A DNA stretch of 64,000 nt from NCBI GenBank assembly GCA_031359995.1, contig JANMAT010000038.1, positions 11,338 through 75,337 on the forward strand, read 5' to 3'. The notes under the pieces are model-generated. The model was not told where the DNA came from and did no database searches. It saw only the letters and a list, made by a program, of their open reading frames with translations. The stretch comes from JANMAT01 sp031359995. Its GTDB lineage: Bacteria > Actinomycetota > Acidimicrobiia > Acidimicrobiales > Ilumatobacteraceae. Positions 1 through 9,997 of the stretch are shown here, one piece after another. The translations under genes and the position numbers were made by a program. Position 1 is the first letter of the stretch. Every line of letters starts with the position of its first letter.

Positions 1-650
1 GCACGTTGCCCGACATGCCTCGCAGCCTCGAACAGGCCCTCTGGTACGACGGGCACGAACGCCACGAGCGCCAGCAGCCGGCGCCGGTCCCCGTCGCCAT
101 CGACGTCGACGAGATCCGCGGCGAGCACCTGCGCCGCTTCCTGCGCCGCGTCGACTACGCCGTCGTCGCCCACCTCGGCACCGCCGACCGCGTGCCGGTC
201 GTGCTCGTGGGCGCCGAGGACATCGTGCGCCGCTATGCCGACACCAGCCACTACCCCTGGCTCGTGGTGGTCGGCGGCGGCACCGCCGACCACCGTCCGG
301 CGAGCGACCTGCACGTCGCCGCCTGGCCCGAGGCCCGCGCCCAGCTGCGCGCGCCGCTGGTGCGGCTGCTCGCGTCCATCGCCGACCAGCGCGGCACGGG
401 CCTCAGCGCCGAGCACCCCGTCGACGTGGCCGCCGCTGCGGCCAACGGCCAGGTCGCCACGGTGGTCATGGCGGCGCGATGGTGCGGCCCGCTGCCCACG
501 GCCACGCCCGGCGTGGGTGCGCCCGATCCCGGCGCCCAGACCCAGATGAACGAGGCGGTCGTGCAGACGCTGCGGCACCGGGGCATCGTGTGGACGGCCG
601 CCGACCGCGAGCTGTCCCCCACCGGTGTGGCGGCCAGGCTGCGCTACTGA
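1..650 (+). CDS. baeRF-family (archaeo-eukaryotic release factor-like) protein, C-terminal part
   Basis: The reading frame is open to the window edge, so the N-terminus is missing; a TTG at position 6 is available but is probably internal. About 214 residues are visible. The stretch with RVPVVLVGAEDIVRRY followed by HYPWLVVVGGG resembles the bacterial eRF1-like (baeRF) families, in which a peptidyl-tRNA-hydrolase-like domain is followed by an L7Ae-like end. The family is thought to act on stalled ribosomes, but no function can be assigned here. Its stop overlaps the convergent IclR gene by a few bases. The family call rests on general resemblance only; a plain hypothetical protein is the alternative. 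Confidence 0.5.
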   Translation, partial: TLPDMPRSLEQALWYDGHERHERQQPAPVPVAIDVDEIRGEHLRRFLRRVDYAVVAHLGTADRVPVVLVGAEDIVRRYADTSHYPWLVVVGGGTADHRPASDLHVAAWPEARAQLRAPLVRLLASIADQRGTGLSAEHPVDVAAAAANGQVATVVMAARWCGPLPTATPGVGAPDPGAQTQMNEAVVQTLRHRGIVWTAADRELSPTGVAARLRY

Positions 651-1345
651 GCAATCTGGCCCGCCAGGGCGCGGCTCAGCACCGCCGCGCTGCGCACCAC
701 CTGGCCGCGCACCGGTTCGAGGTTGCGACCGTGCAGGCGGTAGCTGGGCCCGACCACGCTGACGACGGCCACGACCCGACCGTCGGCGCCCCGCACCGGC
801 GCGGCCACCGCGGTGACCCCCTCCTCGACGGCGTCGTGGCGCACCACGGCACCGTCGGCGTCGACGCGCCCGGCGAGCGCGGCGCCGACCGCAGTGGCCC
901 GGCGGGGCACGTGCTGACCCAGCCAGCTGGTGTGGCGCACGGCGTGGCGGCTGGGCGCCATGGCCGCATAGGTGGCACGGCGGCCATCGGCCGGGACCGC
1001 CAGGTAGGCCGACTCGCCGGCGTGCTCGGCAAGCTCGTCGAGCACGGGCTGGGCCAGGGCGGGCAGGGGTCGGGCGGCGGCGAGGGCCAGCCCTATCCGC
1101 AGCAACTCGGGGCCGGGTCGGTAGCCGTCGTCCACCCGCTCCACGAACCCGGTGGCCTCGAGCGTGCGCAGGTGCCGCAGCGTGGTGCTGGCGGCCAGGC
1201 CCACGGCGCGGGCGACCTCGGTCAGCGGCACGCCGGGACGGTCGGCCACCGCGGCGAGCACGCTCAGCACCCGCTCGCCCGAGCGACCGGCACCCTCACC
1301 GTCGGGCCCTTGTGTCGCTTTCCGTTGAGTGGCAAGCTCTTTCAC
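644..1345 (-). CDS. IclR-family transcriptional regulator, probable hut regulator
   Basis: About 233 residues from a GTG at 1345. Residues ~15-75 form the winged-helix N-terminus (SGERVLSVLAAVADRPGVPL, then a helix-turn-helix rich in LTEVARAVGLAASTTLRHL). The rest is the IclR ligand-binding domain, ending with VAAPVRGADGRVVAVVSVVGPSYRL. IclR proteins usually control adjacent catabolic operons, and this one is divergent from hutH, so regulation of histidine degradation is the natural inference. The frame stays open further upstream inside hutH, but that extension is a shadow. The two GTG starts at 1345 (this gene) and 1349 (hutH) would leave no promoter between them, so at least one gene probably starts further in. 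Confidence 0.8.
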   Translation of the reverse strand: MKELATQRKATQGPDGEGAGRSGERVLSVLAAVADRPGVPLTEVARAVGLAASTTLRHLRTLEATGFVERVDDGYRPGPELLRIGLALAAARPLPALAQPVLDELAEHAGESAYLAVPADGRRATYAAMAPSRHAVRHTSWLGQHVPRRATAVGAALAGRVDADGAVVRHDAVEEGVTAVAAPVRGADGRVVAVVSVVGPSYRLHGRNLEPVRGQVVRSAAVLSRALAGQIAQ

Positions 1346-1348
1346 TGA

Positions 1349-2902
1349 GTGGAACCTAGCGCACACCTCCCGCCCGTGGTTCTCTCGGGCACCGACCTCA
1401 CCGAGGCCAATGTCGTGGCCGTGGCCCGCCACGGCGCGTCCGTCACCCTGGCCCCGCAGGCGCGGGCCGACATGGCGGCCAGTGCCGCGCTGGTGGACGG
1501 CTTCGTCGCCAGCGGCGATGCGGTGTACGGCGTCACCACCGGGTTCGGCTCGCTGGCCAACACCCGCATCCCCGCCGAGCGCACGGCCGAGCTCCAGCTC
1601 GCCCTGGTGCGCTCCCACGCCGCCGGCATGGGCGACCCCGTGGCACCCGAAGTCGTGCGGGCCATGATGCTGCTACGGGCCCGGAGCCTTAGCCGGGCGC
1701 GCTCGGGGGTGCGGCCCGAGGTGGTCGACGCCATGCTGGCCCTGCTCGGTGCCGGCATCACGCCGGTGGTGCGCGAGCACGGGTCGCTCGGCGCCAGTGG
1801 TGACCTCGCGCCGCTGGCCCACTGCGCCCTCGCCCTCGTCGGCGAGGGCGAGGTGTGGGAACCCGACGGCCGCGTCGTGCCCGCCGCTCAGGCGCTGGCC
1901 GCCGCCGGCCTGGCCCCCGTGGCCCTGCGGGCCAAGGAGGGCCTGGCCCTCATCAACGGCACCGACGGCATCCTCGGCATGCTCGTGCTCGCCCTGCACG
2001 ACCTCGACGCCCTCGTCGCTCAGGCCGACGTGGTCGCGGCCATGACGGTCGAGGCCCTGCTCGGCACCGACCGCGCCTTCGCCGCCGATCTGCAGGACCT
2101 GCGCCCCCAGGTGGGCCAGGCGGTGAGCGCCACCAACCTGCGGCGTCTGCTGGCCGGCTCTCCCATCGTCGCCAGCCACCGCGAGGGCGACACCCGCGTG
2201 CAGGACGCGTACTCGCTGCGGTGCACACCCCAGGTGCACGGTGCGGCGCGTGACACGATCGACCATGCCCGCACCATCGCCCGGCGCGAGCTGCTGTCGG
2301 CCATCGACAACCCGATGATCCTGCCTGACGGGCGCGTCGAGTCCTGCGGCAACTTCCACGGCGCGCCGCTGGGCTTCGTGTGCGACTTCCTCGCCATCGC
2401 GGTGGCCGAACTGTCGGCCATCGCCGAGCGCCGCACCGACCGGCTGCTCGACACGACGCGCTCGCACGGTCTGCCCCCGTTCCTCACCGACGACCCCGGC
2501 GTGAACTCGGGATACATGATCGCCCACTACACGCAGGCCGCCATGGCCATGGAGAACAAGCGGCTCGCCGCGCCGGCCGGTGTCGACTCGTTGCCCACCA
2601 GCGGCATGCAGGAGGACCACGTCTCGATGGCGTGGGCCGCGGCCCACAAGCTGCGGCGCGCGGTCGCCAACCTGCGCCGCATCGTCGCCGTCGAGCTCGT
2701 GTGCGCCGGCGCCGGTCTCGACCACCGCGCGCCGCTGCACCCCGGCGCCGGCACGGGAGCCGCCCTCCGCGCGCTGCGCGCCGTCGTGGCCGGCCCCGGT
2801 CCCGACCGCTGGCTGTCGCCCGACCTGCGCGCCGCCGAGGCGCTGCTGGCCGACGATGGGTTCCTGTCCGCCATCACCGGGGCCATCGGCCCCCTCGCCT
2901 AG
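1349..2902 (+). CDS. hutH: Histidine ammonia-lyase
   Basis: Converts L-histidine to urocanate and ammonia, the first step of the hut pathway, in the cytoplasm. The protein is 517 residues from the GTG at 1349, the usual length for HutH. The Ala-Ser-Gly triad that cyclises to the MIO electrophile is at residues 149-151 inside GSLGASGDLAPL. The YGVTTGFGSLA motif near residue 60 is also typical. An in-frame GTG at 1376 gives a protein starting MVLSGTDLTEAN, which matches the normal HutH N-terminus better and leaves room for a divergent promoter; I consider it at least as likely. It is followed 9 bp later by hutU, so the two are co-transcribed. Confidence 0.95.
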   Translation: MEPSAHLPPVVLSGTDLTEANVVAVARHGASVTLAPQARADMAASAALVDGFVASGDAVYGVTTGFGSLANTRIPAERTAELQLALVRSHAAGMGDPVAPEVVRAMMLLRARSLSRARSGVRPEVVDAMLALLGAGITPVVREHGSLGASGDLAPLAHCALALVGEGEVWEPDGRVVPAAQALAAAGLAPVALRAKEGLALINGTDGILGMLVLALHDLDALVAQADVVAAMTVEALLGTDRAFAADLQDLRPQVGQAVSATNLRRLLAGSPIVASHREGDTRVQDAYSLRCTPQVHGAARDTIDHARTIARRELLSAIDNPMILPDGRVESCGNFHGAPLGFVCDFLAIAVAELSAIAERRTDRLLDTTRSHGLPPFLTDDPGVNSGYMIAHYTQAAMAMENKRLAAPAGVDSLPTSGMQEDHVSMAWAAAHKLRRAVANLRRIVAVELVCAGAGLDHRAPLHPGAGTGAALRALRAVVAGPGPDRWLSPDLRAAEALLADDGFLSAITGAIGPLA

Positions 2903-2911
2903 GAGTCCGCC

Positions 2912-4588
<1,677 letters not shown>

Positions 4589-4592
4589 GGAA

Positions 4593-5909
4593 ATGCTCAC
4601 TCGGTTGGAGGTGCGCAACTTCAAGACGTTCGACGAGTTCGCGGTCGACGTCGAGCCGTTCGCAGTCGTCCTCGGGCCGAATGCGGCGGGCAAGTCAAAC
4701 CTGTTCGATGCCCTCCGACTCGTCTCCGCTCTGGCGTCGTCTGAGGTCAACACTGCGATGCAGTCCGTCCGCGGAAGACCACACGAGCTCTTTCGCGACC
4801 CGAGTGAGCACATTTCCATTGCCTGTGAGGTCTTACTTGACCCGCAGCTCTTCGATCCATTTGGTCAGGCACACACCATAAAGAACACCCGGCTCCGCTA
4901 CGAGGTCGAGCTTGTCTGGCGTGAGAATGGAAGCTCAGCTCGCCCTCTTGTTGCCCGCGAGCGAGTTGTGAGAATTGAGCCTGCGAACGATCGACTCAAG
5001 GGTCAGTACATCAAGAGTCCAGTCCAGCCGCGCTACTTCTCGCACAAGGACTACTTGGCGACTCTCTCGAAGAATAGTAAGGACTACTTCGTCGTTAGCC
5101 AAGATGGAAAGCAAGGACGGAACCGAGAGATTCCGGCAGAGACCGCGAGCGCAACAACACTCTCGACCGTCAGGGACGCGACTTTTCTCCATCTGTTCGC
5201 GCTCGCGACTGAGTTTCGGTCGTGGCGATTCCTTCAGTTCGACCCCGCCGTGCTCCGACAGCCAAGCGATGAGTCAGCGTCGGTTGACCGCCTAGCACCG
5301 GATGGTCGCAACCTGGCTGCGGTTCTCGGGCGAATGCAGGAGAGCGGCAATGAAGCGGTCTTGAAGGAGATTGCCGACGAACTTCACGAACTCGTCGGCG
5401 GCATCGACGCCGTAGTACCGCGCTTTGTCGATGCTACCAGGCAGTGGGAACTGTGGTTTGACTCGGCGCGTGACGGCGAGATCAGCGCCAGAGTGGTGTC
5501 GGACGGTACGATACGGCTCACCGCGCTCCTGACAGCGGTGCTGGATCCCGAAGCCCGCGGACTGATCTGTTTTGAGGAGCCCGAGAACGGCGTACACCCA
5601 CAACGACTCCGGCAGCTGATGGAGTTGCTTCCTCGCTTCTCTACGGACCTGAGAGACGCATCCGAGCAACCTCCGCTTCGACAGGTGGTCGTCAACAGTC
5701 ACTCGCCGGTGGTACTCGCAAGCGTTGATCTCCGTAGCGTCTACTTTGCCGATCGCGTAGCGAGAGTTGGAGGCGGACGCAAAGAGGCCGCATGGGTGAC
5801 CCGACTCCGTCGTGTCGAGCACGCCTTGGTTTCCCCTGACGACGGATCCGTTACTGATCTTGAGGTAGATCACTACCTCAATCAGGCCCGCCCGCAGTCA
5901 GGCCCGTAG
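4593..5909 (+). CDS. AAA_21/OLD-like ATPase of a two-gene ATPase-DUF4276 module
   Basis: 438 residues with an SMC/ABC-type split ATPase layout. Walker A is GPNAAGKSN near residues 29-37. A signature-like VSDGTIRLTALL follows near 305, Walker B is LICFEEPENGVHP near 325, and a switch His is in VVVNSHSPVVLAS near 370. This is the AAA_21 architecture seen in OLD nucleases and many anti-phage ATPases, but there is no TOPRIM domain fused here. The next gene, 4 bp on, is the DUF4276 partner often encoded with such ATPases. Base composition is clearly lower in GC than both flanks, with many A/T third positions, suggesting horizontal acquisition. A defence role is inference; the biochemical activity is unknown. 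Confidence 0.8.
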   Translation: MLTRLEVRNFKTFDEFAVDVEPFAVVLGPNAAGKSNLFDALRLVSALASSEVNTAMQSVRGRPHELFRDPSEHISIACEVLLDPQLFDPFGQAHTIKNTRLRYEVELVWRENGSSARPLVARERVVRIEPANDRLKGQYIKSPVQPRYFSHKDYLATLSKNSKDYFVVSQDGKQGRNREIPAETASATTLSTVRDATFLHLFALATEFRSWRFLQFDPAVLRQPSDESASVDRLAPDGRNLAAVLGRMQESGNEAVLKEIADELHELVGGIDAVVPRFVDATRQWELWFDSARDGEISARVVSDGTIRLTALLTAVLDPEARGLICFEEPENGVHPQRLRQLMELLPRFSTDLRDASEQPPLRQVVVNSHSPVVLASVDLRSVYFADRVARVGGGRKEAAWVTRLRRVEHALVSPDDGSVTDLEVDHYLNQARPQSGP

Positions 5910-5913
5910 GGCC

Positions 5914-6558
5914 GTGGCGCGCCGCCTGAACTGGCTGCTCGACCCCGAGGGTGGCAGTGACCAACAGTTCCTGTCCCCATTGCTGCGGCGCTTGCTGATG
6001 GAGATGTGCACTGACAGCCCCGCTCAGATGGAGATTCCGGAGGGCATCGACCTTCGAACCCTTGATGGCTACAGTCGGAGCAGGACGACGGCCGCCGCGA
6101 TCGTGGGTCGCGCCACTGGCTTCTCACTTGTGTTCGTGCACGCTGACGGTGGCGCGGACCCCAACCGTGCCCGCATTGAGCACGTCGGCCCGATTGGGGC
6201 CGGAGCACCTGAGACCATGCGAGTGATTCCCGTAGTTCCCACCCGCGAGACCGAGGCGTGGATTCTCGCCGACCGCGAGTCGCTCCGAGTGGTAATGAAC
6301 GCGTCGGAAGGGACGCTCAACCAGGCAGGCGCACCGAAGAAGCCGGCACACGTCGAACAGGTGACCGATCCGAAGGCCGTGCTCAACTCGCTAGCAAGCC
6401 AGTCGAGCAGACGGGGCCAGCGCCGACCGATCCCGTTTGGACGGCTAGGTGAGTGCATCTCACTGGAGGCGCTGCGTGCAGTTGCTTCGTTCGCATCGCT
6501 CGAGAGCGACTTGATGCGCGCGCTTCGGTCGCTCGGCGTGTTGAAGGAGGGCGCGTGA
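5914..6558 (+). CDS. DUF4276-family protein (TOPRIM-like), partner of the upstream ATPase
   Basis: 214 residues from a GTG. DUF4276 hallmarks are visible: an N-terminal block followed by VFVHADGGAD (acidic residues near 75) and VVPTRETEAWILAD (near 115). DUF4276 proteins are regarded as TOPRIM-like and are commonly encoded directly after an AAA_21 ATPase, as here. A nuclease or nucleotidyl-transfer role in an OLD/PARIS-like anti-phage complex is a reasonable guess but is not shown. The gene shares the lower GC of the ATPase. Its last codons contain the ribosome-binding site of the next gene, and its TGA stop overlaps that gene's GTG start. Confidence 0.7.
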   Translation: MARRLNWLLDPEGGSDQQFLSPLLRRLLMEMCTDSPAQMEIPEGIDLRTLDGYSRSRTTAAAIVGRATGFSLVFVHADGGADPNRARIEHVGPIGAGAPETMRVIPVVPTRETEAWILADRESLRVVMNASEGTLNQAGAPKKPAHVEQVTDPKAVLNSLASQSSRRGQRRPIPFGRLGECISLEALRAVASFASLESDLMRALRSLGVLKEGA

Positions 6559-7130
6559 CGATCCGCAAGATCGCCACCGTGGGGCACCCGGTGCTGCGTC
6601 AGCGCGCCCGCGAGCTGACCGCCGACGAGCTGGCCGCGCCCGCGGCGCAGCAGCTGATCGACGACCTGATCGAGACCATGCGCGACGCCAACGGTGCCGG
6701 GCTGGCCGCCAACCAGGTGCACGAGCCGGTGCGCATCGCCGTCATGGAGGTCACGAAGAACCCGCGCTACCCGTACAAGCCGCCGCTGCCGTTGACGGTG
6801 CTGGTGAACCCCGTGATCGAACCGCTCGACGACGAGATGGTCGAGATCAACGAGGGTTGCCTGTCGGTGCCGAACCTGCGAGGCAACGTGATGCGCCACG
6901 TGAACGTGCGCGTCCACTACCTGGACCGTGACGGCAACCGGCACGACGAGGTCAAGCGCGGCCTCACCGCCGGCACGTTCCAGCACGAGATCGACCACCT
7001 CGACGGCATGCTGTTCCTCGATCGCGTCCAGGACACCACCACGCTCACCACCTGGGAGCAGTTCGAGCGCTTCCACCGCGAGGCCTTCGTCGCCCGCATC
7101 ACCGAGTTCGTGGCCCGGGTCGGTTCGTGA
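6555..7130 (+). CDS. def: Peptide deformylase-family metallohydrolase inside the hut operon
   Basis: 191 residues with all three deformylase motifs: GAGLAANQ (~48-55), EGCLSVP (~100) and QHEIDH (~143), supplying the Cys and two His metal ligands and the catalytic Glu. The start is the GTG at 6555, set by the strong GAAGGAGG at 6543-6550 and by the 4-bp overlap with the previous stop. It also overlaps hutF by 4 bp, so it is translationally embedded in the hut operon. The default reading is an N-terminal peptide deformylase (often present in more than one copy). Because hutF makes N-formylglutamate and no hutG is present, an alternative role as the N-formylglutamate deformylase deserves testing; that is inference. 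Confidence 0.85.
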   Translation: MTIRKIATVGHPVLRQRARELTADELAAPAAQQLIDDLIETMRDANGAGLAANQVHEPVRIAVMEVTKNPRYPYKPPLPLTVLVNPVIEPLDDEMVEINEGCLSVPNLRGNVMRHVNVRVHYLDRDGNRHDEVKRGLTAGTFQHEIDHLDGMLFLDRVQDTTTLTTWEQFERFHREAFVARITEFVARVGS

Positions 7131-8452
7131 CCACCACCTACTGGTGCGAGCACGCCTGGCTCGGCGGTGACGACGCCGCCGCCGGCGTGACCATCTCGGT
7201 CGGCGGTGACCACATCGCCGCCATCGCGGCCGGCACGACCGCGCCACCCGGCGCCACCGTGCTGCGCGGTCTGACCCTGCCCGGCCTGGCCGACGCCCAC
7301 AGCCACGCCTTCCACCGCGTGCTGCGGGGTCGCACCCAGCGGGGCACGGGCTCGTTCTGGACGTGGCGTGAGCAGATGTACGCGTTGGCCGCCTCCTTGG
7401 ACCCCGACCGCTACCACCGCCTGGCCCGGGCGGTGTACGGCGAGATGGTTCTGGCCGGCGTCACTGCGGTCGGCGAGTTCCACTACCTGCACCACGGCCC
7501 CGGCGGCATGCCGTACGCCGACCCCAACGCCATGGGCGAAGCGCTGGTGACCGCCGCCGCCGATGCCGGCGTGCGTCTGACCCTGCTCGACACGTGCTAC
7601 CTGCACGGCGGCATCGGCGTGGAGCCCGACGAGGTGCAGCAGCGCTTCAGCGACGGCGACGCGCTCTCGTGGGCCACGCGGGCCGGCGCGCTCAGCACCG
7701 GGCCGACGGTGCGCGTGGGCGCCGCCATCCACTCGGTGCGCGCCGTCGACCCCGCGGCCATGGAGATCGTGAACGCGTGGGCGGCGGCGGCCGGCGCGCC
7801 GTTGCACGCCCACGTGTCGGAGCAACCGGCCGAGAACGACCAGTGCCGCGCCGCGTACGGCTGCACGCCGACCGAGCTGCTGGCCCGCCACGGCGTGCTG
7901 TCGGAGCGGTTCACCGCGGTGCACGCCACGCACCTGACGGAGGCTGACATCGCCCTGTTCGGGCGGCACCGGGCCACCTGCTGCTTCTGCCCCACGACCG
8001 AGCGCGACCTGGCCGACGGCATCGGGCCGAGCCGTGCCCTGGTGGACGCGGGCGCCCGGCTGGCGGTGGGCAGCGACTCGCACGCGGTGATCGACCTGTT
8101 CGAAGAGACCCGCGCCGTCGAGCTGCACGAGCGCCTGGCCTCCAACGTGCGGGGCAACCACACCGTCGGCGCACTGGCGACCATGGCCACCGCCCACGGC
8201 CACGCCAGCATCGGCTGGCCCGAGGCCGGGCGTCTGGCCGTGGGCGCGTTGGCCGACCTGGTGACGGTGCGGCTCGATTCGGTACGCCTCGCCGGTACGC
8301 CCGCCGCGGCCACGCTGGCCGGCGTCGTGTTCGCCGCCACCGCCGCCGACGTGCGCCACGTGGTGGTCGGCGGCCGCGTCGTCGTACGCGACGGCGCCCA
8401 TGCGGGCTTCGACGTCGCCGCCGAGCTGTCGGCGGCCTTGGAGGCACCGTGA
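7127..8452 (+). CDS. hutF: Formimidoylglutamate deiminase
   Basis: Converts N-formimidoyl-L-glutamate to N-formyl-L-glutamate and ammonia. 441 residues of the amidohydrolase superfamily, matching HutF. Metal-binding DAHSHAFHR is near residues 55-63, GEFHYLHH near 118-125, HAHVSEQ near 228 and the late Asp in GSDSHAVIDLFEE near 322. The HAFHR/FHYLHH combination separates HutF from cytosine or guanine deaminases. GTG start overlapping the def stop by 4 bp, and its own stop overlaps hutI by 4 bp. Presence of HutF means this organism uses the five-step route, which then needs an N-formylglutamate deformylase (HutG). Confidence 0.93.
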   Translation: MTTTYWCEHAWLGGDDAAAGVTISVGGDHIAAIAAGTTAPPGATVLRGLTLPGLADAHSHAFHRVLRGRTQRGTGSFWTWREQMYALAASLDPDRYHRLARAVYGEMVLAGVTAVGEFHYLHHGPGGMPYADPNAMGEALVTAAADAGVRLTLLDTCYLHGGIGVEPDEVQQRFSDGDALSWATRAGALSTGPTVRVGAAIHSVRAVDPAAMEIVNAWAAAAGAPLHAHVSEQPAENDQCRAAYGCTPTELLARHGVLSERFTAVHATHLTEADIALFGRHRATCCFCPTTERDLADGIGPSRALVDAGARLAVGSDSHAVIDLFEETRAVELHERLASNVRGNHTVGALATMATAHGHASIGWPEAGRLAVGALADLVTVRLDSVRLAGTPAAATLAGVVFAATAADVRHVVVGGRVVVRDGAHAGFDVAAELSAALEAP

Positions 8453-9621
8453 CCACCACCGTCATCGACGACATCGGCGTGCTCGTGACCAACGACCCCA
8501 CGGTGGGCGAGGGTCCGCTCGGCGTGCTGCGTGACGCGTGCGTGGTGGTGGCCGACGGGCGCGTGGTGCACACCGGACCGGCGGGCCAGGTCGCCGACGA
8601 GCGCCTCGACGCCGCCGGCCGGTGCGCGATCCCCGGCTTCGTCGACAGCCACACCCACCTCGTGTTCGCCGGCGACCGGGCCGAGGAGTTCGCCGCCCGC
8701 ATGGCCGGTCAGCCCTACGCGGCGGGCGGCATCCGCGTGAGCACCGACGCCACACGTCGCGCTACCGACGACGAGCTGGCCCGCCTGGCCCGCGCCCGAC
8801 GCGCCGAGGCGCACCGCGCCGGCATCACGACCATCGAGATCAAGACCGGCTACGGGCTGAGCGTGGTCGACGAGGCCCGCCTGGCGGCCGTGGCCGCCGG
8901 GCTGACGCCCGAGGTGACGCTGCTGGGTGCCCATGTGGTGCCGGCCGAGTACGAAGGCCGGGCCGACGACTACGTCGAGCTCGTGTGCGGCCCGATGCTG
9001 ACCGCAGCCCGACCCCACCTGCGATGGATGGACGCGTTCTGCGAGCAGGGTGCCTTCGACGCCGACCAGTGCCGCGCCGTGCTCACCGCCGGGCGCGCCG
9101 CCGGGCTCGGCCTGCGGCTGCACGCCAACCAGCTCGGCTTCGGGCCGGGCGTGCAGCTCGCCGTGGAGATGGGCTGCGCGTCGGCCGACCACTGCACGTA
9201 CCTCACCGACGCCGACGTCGCCGCGCTGGCCGACAGCGACACCGTGGCCACGTTCCTGCCGGCGACCGACTTCTCCACCCGCCAGCCCTACCCCGACGCC
9301 CGGCGCGTCCTCGACGCCGGCGCCACGGTGGCCATCGCCACGAACTGCAACCCCGGCTCCAGCTACACCACGTCGATGGCGTTCTGCATCGCGCTCGCCG
9401 TGCGCGACCTGCGCATGACGATCGACGAGGCCCTCGTGGCCGCGACCCTGGGCGGGGCGCAGGCGCTGCGACGCGGCGACGTGGGCCACCTGCGCGTCGG
9501 CGCCCGTGCCGATCTGGTCGTGCTCGACGCACCGTCTCCGGCGCACCTCGTCTACCGACCCGGCGTCCCCCTCGTCGCGCTCACGATGGAGGCCGGTGTC
9601 GTCGTGACGACCGCTCAGTAG
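8449..9621 (+). CDS. hutI: Imidazolonepropionase
   Basis: Hydrolyses 4-imidazolone-5-propionate to N-formimidoyl-L-glutamate. 390 residues, with the metal site FVDSHTHLVFAGDRAEEF near residue 65, TTIEIKTGYGL near 125, HANQLGFG near 224 and ATNCNPGSSYTTSM near 297, all typical of HutI. GTG start at 8449 overlapping hutF by 4 bp. This is the last gene of the hut operon; its stop overlaps the convergent small gene at 9615-9908 by 7 bp. Pathway order is HutH, HutU, HutI, HutF. Confidence 0.95.
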   Translation: MTTTVIDDIGVLVTNDPTVGEGPLGVLRDACVVVADGRVVHTGPAGQVADERLDAAGRCAIPGFVDSHTHLVFAGDRAEEFAARMAGQPYAAGGIRVSTDATRRATDDELARLARARRAEAHRAGITTIEIKTGYGLSVVDEARLAAVAAGLTPEVTLLGAHVVPAEYEGRADDYVELVCGPMLTAARPHLRWMDAFCEQGAFDADQCRAVLTAGRAAGLGLRLHANQLGFGPGVQLAVEMGCASADHCTYLTDADVAALADSDTVATFLPATDFSTRQPYPDARRVLDAGATVAIATNCNPGSSYTTSMAFCIALAVRDLRMTIDEALVAATLGGAQALRRGDVGHLRVGARADLVVLDAPSPAHLVYRPGVPLVALTMEAGVVVTTAQ

Positions 9622-9908
9622 CGCTCGACCTGGGCCTGGGCGGCGGCGAGGTGCACGTAGCTCTGCGACCGGATGCGAAGGGCGCGCCCGCAGAGGCGGA
9701 CCACCGGGCGGGCGCTGCCCTCGATGGCCGTCAGCACGCGCTCGAAGCTGGCGTCGTCGGCCGCCCTGGGGTTCGCCACCTCGGCGGCGACAAGCAGCTC
9801 CTGCCAGATCGGGTTCACGTCGACCCCGAAGATGCGGGCCAGCGCGTCGTAGGCCGTGGTGAGATCGGGCCGGGCCAACCCGTATGCGGACACGGCACTC
9901 TGGCTCAT
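9615..9908 (-). CDS. Hypothetical protein, 97 aa
   Basis: Starts MSQSAVSAYGL and is rich in Ala, Arg and Val, with no signal peptide or membrane segment. The frame has the high-GC third-position bias of real genes here. The composition suggests an all-helical small soluble protein. I do not recognise a family. It converges on hutI and is followed upstream by about 90 bp with no evident gene before the metallophosphoesterase stop. It could be monocistronic; nothing indicates a role. Confidence 0.55.
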   Translation of the reverse strand: MSQSAVSAYGLARPDLTTAYDALARIFGVDVNPIWQELLVAAEVANPRAADDASFERVLTAIEGSARPVVRLCGRALRIRSQSYVHLAAAQAQVERY

Positions 9909-9997
9909 CGACGCACCTCCATGGTGGCCCTATCGGCCGCCGCGGGCGTGGTGTGAGGCCAATGACCGGGACCGGGCCAGGAACGGCGGACGGCGGC

